Numbered from the stretch's first letter, positions 1-9,561 are shown. The stretch: DNA of 64,000 nucleotides from Aquibacillus sediminis (GCF_005870085.1 NZ_SZNM01000003.1:270749-334748); one strand, 5' to 3'. The notes: a model not told the origin generated them from the letters alone. Made by a program: numbers and translations.

Positions 1-482
1 ATCACATTATAATTCTGCACGACACGTTCGCCACCTAAATATGTCATCGTAATGATGCCGCCACCTTCTGTCATTACCGGTTGCGCAGCACGTGCAACCG
101 CAACAAGAGAATATGCACTAATATTATGTGCAGTTAGGTAACCATCACGGCTTGTATCAACAAATTCACCTTTTAAATCATCTTTATTGGCAAAAGCAAT
201 GCAATGTGCTAAACCATGAATCACACCGACATCATTTTTAATTTGTTCAAAGGTTGCATTCACTGCATCATCATTTGTTACATCACACTCGTAAAATAAA
301 GCATCTTGTCCATCTAAACTTGCCACCAAATCGCGCACAGGTTTCTCAAAGCGTTCATTCGCATAGGTAAATATAAGACGTGCTCCCGCTTCGTGTAAGG
401 AACGTGCAATCCCCCAGGCGATACTACGCTTATTTGCAACACCCATTACTACATATGTACGACCTGCTAATGAAAAATTCAC
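1..482 (-). CDS. fabI: Enoyl-[ACP] reductase FabI, 3' truncated by window edge
   Basis: NADH-dependent enoyl-ACP reductase, last step of the fatty acid elongation cycle (cytosol). The reading frame begins at GTG 482, 5 nt downstream of GGAGG, and runs off the window at base 1, leaving about 160 residues. Visible: the Rossmann nucleotide-binding start (VVMGVANKRSIAWGIA) and, at the edge, the NYNV stretch whose Tyr belongs to the family's Tyr-x6-Lys catalytic pair; the Lys lies outside. It matches B. subtilis FabI (yjbW), which lies in the same neighbourhood. A FapR-type operator lies just upstream. Identification is firm; only the C-terminal part is missing. Confidence 0.95.
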   Translation of the reverse strand, partial: MNFSLAGRTYVVMGVANKRSIAWGIARSLHEAGARLIFTYANERFEKPVRDLVASLDGQDALFYECDVTNDDAVNATFEQIKNDVGVIHGLAHCIAFANKDDLKGEFVDTSRDGYLTAHNISAYSLVAVARAAQPVMTEGGGIITMTYLGGERVVQNYNV

Positions 483-513
483 AATTCACCCTCCAATATA
501 ATTAACACTTGTT

Positions 514-558
514 ATTAGTACCTGCTACTATTTTAGATGAAAACAAGCTAAAACACAA
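514..558 (-). promoter_or_regulatory. fabI promoter with FapR-type operator
   Basis: ATTAGTACCTGCTACTAT at 514-531 closely matches the FapR operator (ATTAGTACCTGGTACTAAT). On the minus strand a sigma-A-like promoter (TTGTGT at 558-553, 17-nt spacer, TAAAAT at 535-530) overlaps it, so a bound repressor would block transcription start. FapR releases DNA on malonyl-CoA. Binding is inferred from sequence only. Confidence 0.75.
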
Positions 559-616
559 TCAATAATAGCATACATTAGAAAATTACTTTGATTAAATGGT
601 TATTGCATTCTTTTAT

Positions 617-653
617 ATAAAGGGTGGCACAAAAACAAAGTGTCAGACACCCT
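617..653 (-). terminator. Hairpin downstream of the antiporter gene
   Basis: AAGGGTG and CACCCTT arms enclose a GTGTC/GGCAC inner stem, 75 nt past the antiporter stop. The T-tract is weak on the minus strand, so termination efficiency is uncertain. Confidence 0.4.
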
Positions 654-726
654 TATCTACAACGTCAAATAACTTTCTGCTGTAGTTAAATAATGGAGTC
701 TGACAACAATGTGTTAACCTATTTCT

Positions 727-2580
727 TTAATCATAACTATATTCTAAAATCATTTGTAATTCTTCCACATATTCATTTGATCCTGTTACGATCAAACTAT
801 CCCCTAACATTAATTGTGTATCACCATGAGGCACGAGGGTATCTTCCCCTCTAAAGATCCGAACCATGATGACATCTCCAGTAAATGGAAACTCACGTAC
901 TTTAATGCCATGGTAATTTGGATTATTCATTGTTATTTCGTATAGTGCACTTTCTTGTTGGGTTAAAATATCTACCACATTTGGTGCTTCAATTAATGAC
1001 CTTAACACTGTCTTGGTTGACATTAAGACAGAAAAGACTTCAATTTGTTTTTCTTTTAGTTCTTTATCAATTCGAGATGATTCCGCTCGTGCGATGACAC
1101 GTTCAACACCGATTTCCTTCGCATACGTTGCAATCTCGGCGTTCTGTGCTTCATCACCTGTGGATACAACAACTAAATCGACATCAAACACACCAATTTC
1201 TTCTAACTTTTTCACATCATAATTTTGTAATTGGATGATATCAAACAGTGACTTCGTAATATTTTCGTCTATCTTTTCTTGTTTCGTATGGTACAAGTGT
1301 GTTTCAAATGCTTGCTGGTCTAATTCCCTTACGACTGGAAGTGTTGCTTGGTTAGAACCAACAAAAGAAATAATTTGCTTATGGTCCTCTTCCGCAGGTT
1401 TTACATAATATTTCTTAAAGAATGGCGGTGTAATTAAACAGGATAGTACAGCGACTAATATTAACGCACTTTCCATGTCACTATCAATGATCCCCATACG
1501 TTCGCCAATTGTTGCTGCCGCTATAACTAAGGATAACGTCGAAGTCAAAATCATCCCTGAACTAAACACGGTGCGCCAATCATACCATTTTTTTAATATT
1601 GCAACTGGCACTAGTTTAGAGAGTAATAATGCAATTAGCAACGTTGGAATTAGGATGAATACTTTTGGATCCTGGAATAACGACCATAAATCTATTTCCA
1701 CGCCAACCATCACAAAGAAAATTGGAATTAAGAAACCATATCCAAAACTATCCATTTTGTGGACTAAATCTTGGTTTGGTGATAATAATGATACCAACGC
1801 ACCAGCTAAAAACGCACCTAATATGTTTTCAGCTCCAACCGTTTCAGATAGAGCAACTAAGAAAATAATTAACGTAAAGACAGCTCGTGTACCAATTTGA
1901 ATCGTTCCTTTAGACATGGTTTCAATAAAGGTTTGATTCCTAAAATGCTTCCCAACAAAATAGAGTAAGATACCTGCAGCAAATAAGATCAGTAGCAACC
2001 ACATGTTACCTGAACTATCGTAAATGGATACAAATACTGCTAATAGAATCATAGTTGCCAAGTCAGCAATTACTGCAATTAACAAAATGGTTTGACCAAT
2101 TGTTGTTGTCATCGCCTGCTCTTCTTTTAATGTCGGTACAACAACACCTAATGAAATCGTTGAAATAATCAATGTCATCAAGAAAATATTATCAATAAAT
2201 CCAGCAAGAACAAATAAATACGAAAGCCCGATCGAAATAATAAATATACCTACAAATACAATTAACGCAATTACTACAGGATTAGGCATTCCATTACTTT
2301 TACTCGGTTTCCGACCCTTCTTTTTATTCGCAAAGATGGAAAAATCAATCTCAAGTCCACTTAAAAACATCAAAAAGATAAATCCTAAAGTAGATAATGT
2401 TTCCAACCATGTACTTTCATCCACAAGGTTCAATCCACTATAACCAATAATAAGTCCAACGATGATCTCTGCTACTACAACAGGAATCATTTTTAATCGT
2501 AGACGATGTAATATTATTGGGGTTAAAAACGCTGCTAAGATCACAATCAATAATGAACTAAGTGATTCTCCGTGTTCCAT
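727..2580 (-). CDS. cpaA: Monovalent cation/H+ antiporter, CPA2 family with RCK domains (CpaA/YjbQ-like)
   Basis: Integral membrane exchanger moving K+ or Na+ out against protons. The first ~390 residues are hydrophobic with about 12 membrane segments of the Na+/H+ exchanger fold. A cytosolic TrkA-N/RCK_N domain follows (~400-530, from HKQIISFVGSNQA), then a TrkA-C/RCK_C domain (~535-617, ending GDSLIVTGSNEYV). This order and the 617-residue length match B. subtilis YjbQ and Staphylococcus CpaA, where RCK_C binds cyclic di-AMP; that regulation is family knowledge, not visible here. ATG 2580 follows GGGGGA at good spacing. It lies 13 nt after mgtE on the same strand, so the two are probably co-transcribed as an ion-homeostasis pair. 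Confidence 0.88.
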   Translation of the reverse strand: MEHGESLSSLLIVILAAFLTPIILHRLRLKMIPVVVAEIIVGLIIGYSGLNLVDESTWLETLSTLGFIFLMFLSGLEIDFSIFANKKKGRKPSKSNGMPNPVVIALIVFVGIFIISIGLSYLFVLAGFIDNIFLMTLIISTISLGVVVPTLKEEQAMTTTIGQTILLIAVIADLATMILLAVFVSIYDSSGNMWLLLILFAAGILLYFVGKHFRNQTFIETMSKGTIQIGTRAVFTLIIFLVALSETVGAENILGAFLAGALVSLLSPNQDLVHKMDSFGYGFLIPIFFVMVGVEIDLWSLFQDPKVFILIPTLLIALLLSKLVPVAILKKWYDWRTVFSSGMILTSTLSLVIAAATIGERMGIIDSDMESALILVAVLSCLITPPFFKKYYVKPAEEDHKQIISFVGSNQATLPVVRELDQQAFETHLYHTKQEKIDENITKSLFDIIQLQNYDVKKLEEIGVFDVDLVVVSTGDEAQNAEIATYAKEIGVERVIARAESSRIDKELKEKQIEVFSVLMSTKTVLRSLIEAPNVVDILTQQESALYEITMNNPNYHGIKVREFPFTGDVIMVRIFRGEDTLVPHGDTQLMLGDSLIVTGSNEYVEELQMILEYSYD

Positions 2581-2593
2581 TTTGTATCCCCCT

Positions 2594-3961
2594 TTATCCA
2601 GTAAGTAAATTCATAAATGCTGTAGCCATTCCAAAATAAATAAGTATCGATATAATATCGTTAATCGTTGTAATAAACGGCCCAGAAGCAACAGCTGGGT
2701 CAATATTTAGTCGGTGCATTAAAAGTGGTACTAATGCGCCTGCAATTGTTGCAATAATCAATGTTGCCATGATTGAAATACCAACTAACAAGCCTAAAAA
2801 GATATCTCCTTGCCAAACGAATACGACAATTGTAACTAAAATTCCGCAGCAAGTTCCAGTAATTAAACCTGTAAGTGCTTCACGAAACATTACCTTATTC
2901 TTTCCTTCTTTATCACTTTCACCAGTTGCAATCCCGCGCACTGCTACTGCTAGTGCTTGTGTACCTGTATTACCAGCCATTCCAGCGATTAGAGGAATGA
3001 ATATGGCCAGAATTGCAACTTCATCAAGTGTTGCTTCAAATCTACCAATGATACTTGCAGTAAACATTCCTAAGAATAACAGGATCACTAACCATGGCAA
3101 ACGCTTCTTTGCCGCTTCAAAAGCACTTTGATCGGCACCATCCATATCTGCGACACCTGCAAGCTTGGAATAATCATCACTTGCTTCTTCGTCCATAACA
3201 TCCATAATATCATCGACAGTTATGATCCCTAACAAATGATTTTGAAAATCAACAACGGGAACAGCTAGAAAGTCGTAGTCACGCATTTTATGGGCTACTT
3301 CTTCTTGGTCTTCCCCTACTGATACAGATACAACCCTATCACTCATCACATCAGCAATTAACCAACTGCCTTCCGCAATAAGAAGATCTCTTAATGAAAT
3401 AACACCCACAAGTCGTTTAAATTCATCAACAACATAAATGTAATAAATCGTTTCTGCTTCTGGTGCTTCTTTTCTTAAGTGACGCATTGCTTCTTTTACA
3501 GTTTGATTCATATCAATGACAACAAATTCCGTTGTCATAATACTTCCAGCGGTTTTCTCTTCATAGTGTAATAGTTCTTTTATTTCCGCTGCTGCATCAG
3601 GTTCCATCACCGTTAGAAAACTTGCAACCTTATTTTTATCTAATTCATTTAGTATGTCCACGGCATCATCGGTAGCCATTTCTGCTAGTACTTGGGTTGC
3701 AAAAGTAGCATTCATCTCAGTGATAAATGTTTCCACCCATTCTCTTTCCACATGTTCCATTACTTCTGCTATTTCTTTTGGCGATAAGTACGTGTAAACC
3801 AAAAAACGAATATCTTCCGATTGCTCTTCGAAAATTTTCGCTTGATCATACGGATGCATTTCTAAAAACTCAGCACGAAATTGATCAATTTGTTCATTAA
3901 CTAGAGCATCCTGTATTTTTCCCCAATAATGTTCACGTTCTTGTGCATCTAAATGTTCCAT
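2594..3961 (-). CDS. mgtE: Magnesium transporter MgtE
   Basis: Mg2+ channel/transporter of the MgtE family. Domain order in the 455-residue product: MgtE N-terminal superhelical domain (~30-130), two CBS repeats (~140-260, with EKTAGSIMTTEFVVI and the VSLRDLL-type turn), then a membrane domain of five helices (~285-450) that carries the family pore motif region GNTGTQALAVAVRG. The N and CBS domains sense cytosolic Mg2+ in characterised homologues. The in-frame ATG at 3961 is preferred over the upstream GTG at 3970 because AGGAAGG sits at proper distance. The gene leads directly into the antiporter gene. I found no M-box riboswitch in the upstream 400 bases. Confidence 0.93.
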   Translation of the reverse strand: MEHLDAQEREHYWGKIQDALVNEQIDQFRAEFLEMHPYDQAKIFEEQSEDIRFLVYTYLSPKEIAEVMEHVEREWVETFITEMNATFATQVLAEMATDDAVDILNELDKNKVASFLTVMEPDAAAEIKELLHYEEKTAGSIMTTEFVVIDMNQTVKEAMRHLRKEAPEAETIYYIYVVDEFKRLVGVISLRDLLIAEGSWLIADVMSDRVVSVSVGEDQEEVAHKMRDYDFLAVPVVDFQNHLLGIITVDDIMDVMDEEASDDYSKLAGVADMDGADQSAFEAAKKRLPWLVILLFLGMFTASIIGRFEATLDEVAILAIFIPLIAGMAGNTGTQALAVAVRGIATGESDKEGKNKVMFREALTGLITGTCCGILVTIVVFVWQGDIFLGLLVGISIMATLIIATIAGALVPLLMHRLNIDPAVASGPFITTINDIISILIYFGMATAFMNLLTG

Positions 3962-4079
3962 TGTTATCACCTTCCTATCGCCTAGAGAGTTTAATAGTAA
4001 TTGCCAACCAGCACTTTTGTCAATTAAGAAAATAGTTCACCCGTTTACTTACCTATTATAATGTCTGATAAACAATGCT

Positions 4080-4216
4080 TAAAATTCTTGTATAAATGAT
4101 GTAAACTTGAAATGAAGTTTTTAGATGCAAACTTCTAACCTGTAACATGACCGGAATGGTGTACATCTTAAAAGCAAATGTTAAAGAGGTTCTGCTAACA
4201 TGCTCTAACGTTTTTT
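4080..4216 (+). other. Candidate structured leader/attenuator upstream of the rodA-like gene
   Basis: The 4.0-4.4 kb gap contains no gene. On the plus strand ATGTTA (4178-4183) can pair with TAACAT (4196-4201). Alternatively GTTAAAGAG can pair with CTCTAAC, which is followed by six Ts (4211-4216), a terminator-like layout with a mutually exclusive partner. It matches no riboswitch class I recognise. Confidence 0.3.
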
Positions 4217-4406
4217 GGAGACGGCTGTTCCAATAAATTGTTTACCATAGATCAACATTTTGTATTTTCTTATCTCAAGAAGAAATTTTTATCTATTCAT
4301 AAATCACATTTTATATCAAAAACTACGTACAAAATAGTTTTTTTCGTTTATAATAAATATTTGGTAAATTTTTATCCATCTACCCTAAAGAAAGAAAGGT
4401 AAAACA

Positions 4407-5597
4407 ATGAGTACAAACAAACCAAATTCAAATATGCGTATAGATTATTCTTTAATATTTATCCTGTTGTTATTGGGAATTGTCAGTTGTTTTGCCATTT
4501 ATACTGTCCAATTCCAACCATCCGTTCCGTCCACATACGATGCTAGTGGTTTAGTAATTAAACAAATTATGTGGTACATCGCTGGCTCTATGTTAGTGGT
4601 ATTAATTATGTTAATGGATTATGATCGTTTTCGACAAATCTCATGGATTTTATATGGTTTCGGCATTGTCACATTGCTTATGATATTTTTCAATTTTCCT
4701 GCACCAATTATCCATGAGGCAAATAACGCAAGAAGTTGGTTTATCATTCCAGGAACATCAACAACGATACAACCGGCTGAATTTATGAAGATCTTTTTAA
4801 CCGTTATTCTTGCACATATCATTGTTAGTCACAACGAAAAATTCAAAACACGGACCAATCAAACGGATCTATGGTTACTTGCTAAATTGTTGGGTCTATC
4901 TTTTCCACCAATGGGCTTAATCGCCGTACAACCAGACTTAGGTGGTTTTTTAGTTCTAGCAGCGATTGTTGCGTGTATGATTTTAGTGTCAGGCATCCGT
5001 TGGCGGATCTTATTTGCCATTACCGCAACTGTCACAATCATTGCAGGTGTGATTGTGTTTTTCTATATTAATTACCCTGACGCTACTAGGGATGTACTAT
5101 ATAATGTTGGATTCAAGCACGTGGAAAGTCGTTTTCTTGGTTGGCTCTACCCTGAAACATACGGTGATTCTGGCTATCAATTAACACGTGCCATCATGGC
5201 AATTGGGTCAGGGCAATTAACTGGAAAGGGATATGCTGACATTCAAGTATACATCCCGGAACGACATACGGATATGATCTTCTCAGTAATTGCCGAACAA
5301 TATGGCTTTTTTGGGGCTAGCTTTGTCGTTACGTTATTTTTCTTATTGATTTATCGATTAATTCATATTGGTTTACAAAGTAATGATCCGTTTGGAAGCT
5401 TTATGATCGCTGGTTTCATTGGTATGTTTACATTCCAAACCTTCCAAAATATCGGTATGTCGATTCAATTACTGCCAATTACAGGATTACCGTTACCGTT
5501 TATTAGTTACGGTGGTAGCTCCACATTGACTTATTTAATCGCGATTGGGATTGTCTTAAACATTCATTACCGAACAAAAGAATATATGTTTGATTAG
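4407..5597 (+). CDS. SEDS peptidoglycan polymerase, RodA/FtsW family
   Basis: Membrane glycosyltransferase that polymerises lipid II in partnership with a class B PBP. The 396-residue protein has about ten membrane helices and the family signatures: QPAEFMKI in the second third, [18 protein letters not shown] (extracellular loop with the essential Asp region) and the C-terminal [11 protein letters not shown]. The N-terminal layout and the PERHTD version favour RodA over FtsW or SpoVE, but the assignment within the family is not certain, so no symbol is given. ATG 4407 follows AAAGAAAGG. No bactofilin, mreB or PBP gene is adjacent, so it is a solitary SEDS gene, ended by its own terminator. 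Confidence 0.88.
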   Translation: MSTNKPNSNMRIDYSLIFILLLLGIVSCFAIYTVQFQPSVPSTYDASGLVIKQIMWYIAGSMLVVLIMLMDYDRFRQISWILYGFGIVTLLMIFFNFPAPIIHEANNARSWFIIPGTSTTIQPAEFMKIFLTVILAHIIVSHNEKFKTRTNQTDLWLLAKLLGLSFPPMGLIAVQPDLGGFLVLAAIVACMILVSGIRWRILFAITATVTIIAGVIVFFYINYPDATRDVLYNVGFKHVESRFLGWLYPETYGDSGYQLTRAIMAIGSGQLTGKGYADIQVYIPERHTDMIFSVIAEQYGFFGASFVVTLFFLLIYRLIHIGLQSNDPFGSFMIAGFIGMFTFQTFQNIGMSIQLLPITGLPLPFISYGGSSTLTYLIAIGIVLNIHYRTKEYMFD

Positions 5598-5603
5598 ATT
5601 TAT

Positions 5604-5645
5604 AAAGGGTGGAAAAGCTATTTGTATGGGTTTTCCGCCCTTTTC
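5604..5645 (+). terminator. Terminator of the rodA-like gene
   Basis: Strong 13-bp stem (AAAGGGTGGAAAA with TTTTCCGCCCTTT) and a T-rich tail, 7 nt after the stop codon. Confidence 0.85.
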
Positions 5646-5682
5646 TTATGAATGCAATTATAATGGTTGGAGGTTAATGATC

Positions 5683-6420
5683 GTGAAAGTTGATGTTATA
5701 GGAGATATACATGGTTGTATTGATGAATTAAAAGAGTTATTTGATCGTCTTGGTTACGAATGGAACAATAACGTTCCGATCCACCCTGATGACCGACTAC
5801 CTGTTTTTGTTGGCGACTTAACAGATCGGGGACCGAATTCCATCGCTGTGATATTACTCGTTTACAAGATGGTCGTCGAAGAACAAGTTGCGAAATATGT
5901 TCCAGGCAATCATTGTAACAAATTATACCGCTATTTTTTAGGCAATAATGTCAAACAACAACATGGTTTGGAAACAACCGTGGCTGAATATCAAGCATTG
6001 GACAAAAAACTGCAAAAACAAGTTAGACACCATTTTATGACGTTATATGACCAAGCATCACTCTACCTAGAACTACCTGAAGTAAATGCAGTGATTGCTC
6101 ATGCTGGCATTAGTGAAAACTTGATTGGCAAAACTGGAAAAAAGGTAAAAACCTTTGTATTATACGGAGATATTACTGGTGAAACACATGAAGATGGTCG
6201 ACCAGTACGACGAGATTGGGCACAATCCTATCATGGAGATAGATGGATTGTATATGGTCATACCCCTGTCAACCATCCTCGTATCGTAAATAAAACCATT
6301 AACATTGATACTGGTTGCGTGTTTGGTAATGCCTTAACTTGTTTTCGGTTGCCTGAAGAAGAATGTATTTCTGTTCCGTCAAAGCAACCTTATATAGAAG
6401 AAAAGTTTCGGATAGATTGA
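5683..6420 (+). CDS. prpE: PrpE-type metallophosphatase (symmetrical Ap4A hydrolase / Ser-Thr phosphatase)
   Basis: Calcineurin-like phosphoesterase: GDIHG at the N-terminus, [10 protein letters not shown] about 40 residues on, GNHCNKL, and later HAG and GHTP histidine motifs supply the two-metal site. B. subtilis PrpE (yjbP) hydrolyses bis(5'-nucleosyl) tetraphosphate and can dephosphorylate proteins, with a link to spore germination. The frame is open from 5590, but GGAGG at 5669-5673 places GTG 5683 at 9-nt spacing, giving a start [11 protein letters not shown] like the homologue; ATG 5677 is the alternative. Length 245 residues. Its position beside yjbO agrees with B. subtilis order. Confidence 0.9.
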   Translation: MKVDVIGDIHGCIDELKELFDRLGYEWNNNVPIHPDDRLPVFVGDLTDRGPNSIAVILLVYKMVVEEQVAKYVPGNHCNKLYRYFLGNNVKQQHGLETTVAEYQALDKKLQKQVRHHFMTLYDQASLYLELPEVNAVIAHAGISENLIGKTGKKVKTFVLYGDITGETHEDGRPVRRDWAQSYHGDRWIVYGHTPVNHPRIVNKTINIDTGCVFGNALTCFRLPEEECISVPSKQPYIEEKFRID

Positions 6421-6449
6421 GCACTTCTAAGAAAGAAGTGCTTTTTTTT
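6421..6449 (+). terminator. Terminator of prpE
   Basis: GCACTTCT / AGAAGTGC stem directly after the stop codon, followed by eight Ts. Confidence 0.93.
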
Positions 6450-6521
6450 CGAGTATCATTAGTATAATTGCGCTTGACAAAGGTGCTTACACGTATTCTA
6501 AGGTGTGCGCAACTTTGATAT

Positions 6522-6583
6522 GGGGACGAGCAACCTGAGCTTCTATGTGCACCACTTGTGTGCATCTACGCGCCTTCGTCTCC
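6522..6583. repeat. Nested inverted repeat between prpE and the pseudouridine synthase gene
   Basis: The outer arms GGGGACGA and TCGTCTCC pair with one G-U. The inner arms ATGTGCAC and GTGTGCAT pair around CACT. The arms are GC-richer than the surroundings and no gene covers them. It may be a small mobile-repeat remnant or a structured RNA. Confidence 0.45.
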
Positions 6584-6604
6584 GCATGTATAGATATTTT
6601 CTAT

Positions 6605-7474
6605 CTATAAAATAATTTGTTTCATATCTGCTGGCATTTCTGCATGAAAGGTTTTTAACTCATTGGTAATAGGGTGTTGAAAACTTAATCCCGAGCAATG
6701 TAGCGCATGTCGTTCGATTTCTTGTTTCTTTTGCCCATATAATCCATCACCTAGTAGTGGATGTCCAATATGGGCAAAATGAACACGTATTTGGTGGGTA
6801 CGCCCTGTTTCTAAGTTCACACCTACGTTCGTGTAACCATTGCGAATTTCCAATACTTGATAATGCGTTATAGCTGGTTTTCCATCCTCTACAACAGTAC
6901 GTTCAATAATCGATCCTGATTTCCTCCCAATTGGGAGACGAATTGTCCCTTGCTTATTAGACAATTGCCCCTCAATAATCGCTTGATACCGACGATTGAT
7001 TAAACCTTTTTGTTGATCACGAAAAAGCAATAAATGGCTATAACGATGTTTCGCCACAAGCAACAAACCAGAAGTATCAGCATCTAATCTTGTCACAATA
7101 TGAACAGTGTATGGCAAATGATGCTGGTCATAATAACCAAGTAGTCGATTAGCAATTGTACCTGACTTATGATTCATCGATGGTAAGGTGGCGATGCCTG
7201 CGGGCTTATTTACCACTAACACATCATCGTCTTCATAAATAATTTCCAATGGAAGCTGTTCAGATTGCAAGGATGCACCACGCCCTTCAGGCGGTAGCAA
7301 GACCTCTAATTCATCACCAGCTACTAACCTTCTGCGTACCGTTACAACCTTCCCATTCACCAATAATCGATCATATTTTACTTCTTTTAATAATCGACTA
7401 GAAAAACCTTTTATTTGGCGTAAATAATCATACACTAGCATGTCTTGATGTTGTTTTTCTATCATCCATTTCAC
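6605..7474 (-). CDS. RluA/RluD-family 23S rRNA pseudouridine synthase (YjbO-like)
   Basis: Converts specific uridines in rRNA or tRNA to pseudouridine. The 289-residue protein has an N-terminal S4-like RNA-binding domain (~10-75) and a catalytic domain with VTRLDADTSGLLLVAK, whose second Asp is the family nucleophile, plus NLETGRTHQIRVHFAHIGHPLLGD near the C-terminus as the usual RluA motif III region. GTG 7474 is about 11 nt after a GGGTG-type ribosome site; ATG 7465 is an alternative. In B. subtilis yjbO follows yjbN immediately; here a repeat copy sits between them. Target position unknown. Confidence 0.88.
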   Translation of the reverse strand: MKWMIEKQHQDMLVYDYLRQIKGFSSRLLKEVKYDRLLVNGKVVTVRRRLVAGDELEVLLPPEGRGASLQSEQLPLEIIYEDDDVLVVNKPAGIATLPSMNHKSGTIANRLLGYYDQHHLPYTVHIVTRLDADTSGLLLVAKHRYSHLLLFRDQQKGLINRRYQAIIEGQLSNKQGTIRLPIGRKSGSIIERTVVEDGKPAITHYQVLEIRNGYTNVGVNLETGRTHQIRVHFAHIGHPLLGDGLYGQKKQEIERHALHCSGLSFQHPITNELKTFHAEMPADMKQIIL

Positions 7475-7594
7475 TTTGACTTACACCCTTCTTCCCCTAT
7501 GGATTTCTTTCTCTTTGGCTGTTTTCTATAGAGGCTCATCAGTCACCTGCGAAAAGCTAGGTGTATTCCACAGCGCTAGACCAGCATTCATTTT

Positions 7595-7768
7595 ATAAAG
7601 TAAAATTTCACTCTTTGTTTTTCTCTTCCCCAACTAAATGTTAGTAGGAGAGACCCGCAGGCCCTTGAACCAATCGGGGTGAAAGCGAAAGTTAACTCCC
7701 GCTTAAACATTTCCGTTTCCGATCATGTTTTGAAGTGGGAGTCTTACGGACGGTTGCACCGTAATAAA
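7595..7768. mobile_element. Dispersed structured repeat, copy A
   Basis: Near full-length member of the seven-copy family seen at about 7.6, 18.7, 27.1, 33.4, 40.9, 49.2 and 50.9 kb. It keeps CCCTTGAACCAATCGGGG, the CTCCCGCTT/AAGTGGGAG stem and the ending ACGGACGGTTGCACCG. It separates the NAD kinase gene from the pseudouridine synthase gene. No reading frame is credible inside. Confidence 0.75.
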
Positions 7769-7842
7769 TGAACGAACAGAAAATCAGTTATGTCGAATTT
7801 TCTTTCAGTACGACGCAAAAAAGCTAAACAGAATCTTCTCTT

Positions 7843-8649
7843 TTACGTTCGATCATCGGATACAAAGGAATCATGGACTCGTTTCCAAAATGGAAAGGAG
7901 CGGAATCGCGCAAACCGAATTTTTTCACTTGCTACCTTGCACTCAATTGCATCCACATTGTTGTATGTTCCTGTTATATGATCAACCGTAATGAGGAAAC
8001 TCCGTTCATCATGAATTGGTTCTAACTTGCAAACATGATGCTTTGGTAAAATTAACGGGGAACCAATTGTTCTAAATACTCGATTGTTAATCGAAGCGAT
8101 TTCGGTTACTTGAATCGATTCTAGGGACGGGTGAATAATCCCACCACCTAATGCCTTGTTATAAGCAGTACTTCCTGAAGGGGTGGAAATACATAACCCA
8201 TCACCACGAAACCGCTCAAAATGTTCATCTTTAATGGAAAGGTCAAGCACAACAGATCCTTCCGCAGTTTTTACTGAGCATTCATTCAATGCAAGAAAAT
8301 GATCGACTTTCCCTCCATTTTTAGGATAGATGGTTAAGTCTAGTAATGGATATTCTACAACTTGAAAAGGTTTCTTAGCTATTTCTATAATCAATTTCTC
8401 AATCTCGTCTGGAACCCAGTCAGCATAAAACCCTAAATGTCCAGTATGAATACCAATAAAAGCTGTATCCCGCAAGCGGTGGTTATATGTATGAAATGCT
8501 TCAAGAAACGTACCATCCCCACCAACCGAAATAACTAAATCTGGCTCCTCGCTATCATAAATTAAATCAAATTCAATTAAGTACTGTTCAATTCTTGCCC
8601 GTATCTGATTGGACTTTTCATCCCCTTTGGACTTAATTGCAAATTTCAT
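7843..8649 (-). CDS. ppnK: NAD kinase
   Basis: ATP-NAD kinase producing NADP. The [10 protein letters not shown] motif (catalytic GGDG) is near residue 43, with [18 protein letters not shown] in the middle, the conserved NAD-binding segment. The 268 residues fit the short Bacillus form (yjbN). The start codon overlaps the RelQ stop by one base (TAATG), so translation is probably coupled. The C-terminal [11 protein letters not shown] is typical of the Bacillus enzyme. Confidence 0.95.
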   Translation of the reverse strand: MKFAIKSKGDEKSNQIRARIEQYLIEFDLIYDSEEPDLVISVGGDGTFLEAFHTYNHRLRDTAFIGIHTGHLGFYADWVPDEIEKLIIEIAKKPFQVVEYPLLDLTIYPKNGGKVDHFLALNECSVKTAEGSVVLDLSIKDEHFERFRGDGLCISTPSGSTAYNKALGGGIIHPSLESIQVTEIASINNRVFRTIGSPLILPKHHVCKLEPIHDERSFLITVDHITGTYNNVDAIECKVASEKIRFARFRSFPFWKRVHDSFVSDDRT

Positions 8650-9278
8650 TAATTTTTCCCACCCTTGTTTTTATTTTTATGAAAAATTCGCTGTGCTTCA
8701 AGGACTTCATCTTTTATCTTAGACATTTCTTCATCTAATTGAAAGGCTGCTTCCGCTGCGCTCTTTAACCTTGCTTTTACAGCTGTAGGGATTTGGCCCT
8801 CATATTTGTAATTTAAAGAATGTTCGTTTGTCGCCCAGAAATTCATCGCCAAGGTTCGAACCTGTATTTCAGCAAGCAAAAGTTTTTCTCCTCTTACTGT
8901 TTCAACAGGATATTTAATAATTATATGATAAGAACGATAACCACTTTCTTTTTTTTCTGCAATATAATCTTTTTCCTCAACAATTTCGAAGTCATTTCGT
9001 GCTTTCAACATATCGATAATCGTATAAATGTCGTCAACAAACTGACATACTACCCGTACACCTGCAATATCTTGAAGATCAGTTTCCATTTTTTCTAGCG
9101 GAATATTTCTACGATAAATTTTTTCCAAAATGCTAGGAACGGGCTTCACACGACCTGTAACAAATTCAATTGGAGAATGTCGCGATTCAAATTCAAATTG
9201 GGCTCTCATTCCCTTCAGTTTAACTTTTAACTCCTCGACCACTTGTACATACGGGGCGAGGAAAGCTTCCCAATTCAC
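8649..9278 (-). CDS. relQ: Small alarmone synthetase RelQ (GTP pyrophosphokinase YjbM)
   Basis: Single-domain (p)ppGpp synthetase without hydrolase or TGS domains. Conserved RelA_SpoT synthetase features: [45 protein letters not shown] and [23 protein letters not shown]. The open frame extends to 9290, but GGTGG at 9287-9291 places GTG 9278 eight nt downstream, giving [10 protein letters not shown] as in the B. subtilis homologue; 209 residues. RelQ homologues form tetramers activated by pppGpp. It is the first gene of a relQ-ppnK unit. Confidence 0.93.
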   Translation of the reverse strand: MNWEAFLAPYVQVVEELKVKLKGMRAQFEFESRHSPIEFVTGRVKPVPSILEKIYRRNIPLEKMETDLQDIAGVRVVCQFVDDIYTIIDMLKARNDFEIVEEKDYIAEKKESGYRSYHIIIKYPVETVRGEKLLLAEIQVRTLAMNFWATNEHSLNYKYEGQIPTAVKARLKSAAEAAFQLDEEMSKIKDEVLEAQRIFHKNKNKGGKN

Positions 9279-9316
9279 ATGACATACCACCTTGTTATTG
9301 TATCCATTTTTTCATT

Positions 9317-9424
9317 TCTAAAAGGAGGTAAAAATTTAACGAAAGATTGCAACAAACTTTTACTCTGCGGACCTTAAAGGTAAAGTATACCAAACGTCTA
9401 GGTCCTTTTTCTCCTCCTTTTAGA
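9317..9424. other. Long-range inverted repeat around a terminator-like hairpin, relQ/yjbK intergenic
   Basis: TCTAAAAGGAGG (9317-9328) is exactly mirrored by CCTCCTTTTAGA (9413-9424). Inside lies GGACCT...AGGTCC followed by five Ts on the plus strand. One arm is SD-like and the other anti-SD-like. B. subtilis has yjbL at this place; here there is no gene. Read on the minus strand it would form the relQ leader. Confidence 0.5.
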
Positions 9425-9561
9425 GAACTCACTTATATGATCATTCTTTATTATTGTACACGAAATGAAAGAAATTGTAGAAGATTTTAAGGCTATCTTT
9501 TGCAATTTCATTAGAGATTCTACACAATATAGATTAGACTACTTTGTTGGAGGTATGGATT

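Noticed and set aside
1475..1900. Plus-strand 141-residue frame inside the antiporter gene
   Set aside because: Antisense shadow of a clearly conserved membrane protein; no ribosome site.
3971..4079. M-box magnesium riboswitch upstream of mgtE
   Set aside because: The conserved M-box core could not be found on the minus strand.
6299..6565. 88-residue minus-strand frame
   Set aside because: Antisense to the prpE 3' end and spans its terminator and the nested hairpin.
7790..7981. 63-residue plus-strand frame
   Set aside because: Starts after repeat copy A and runs antisense into the NAD kinase gene.
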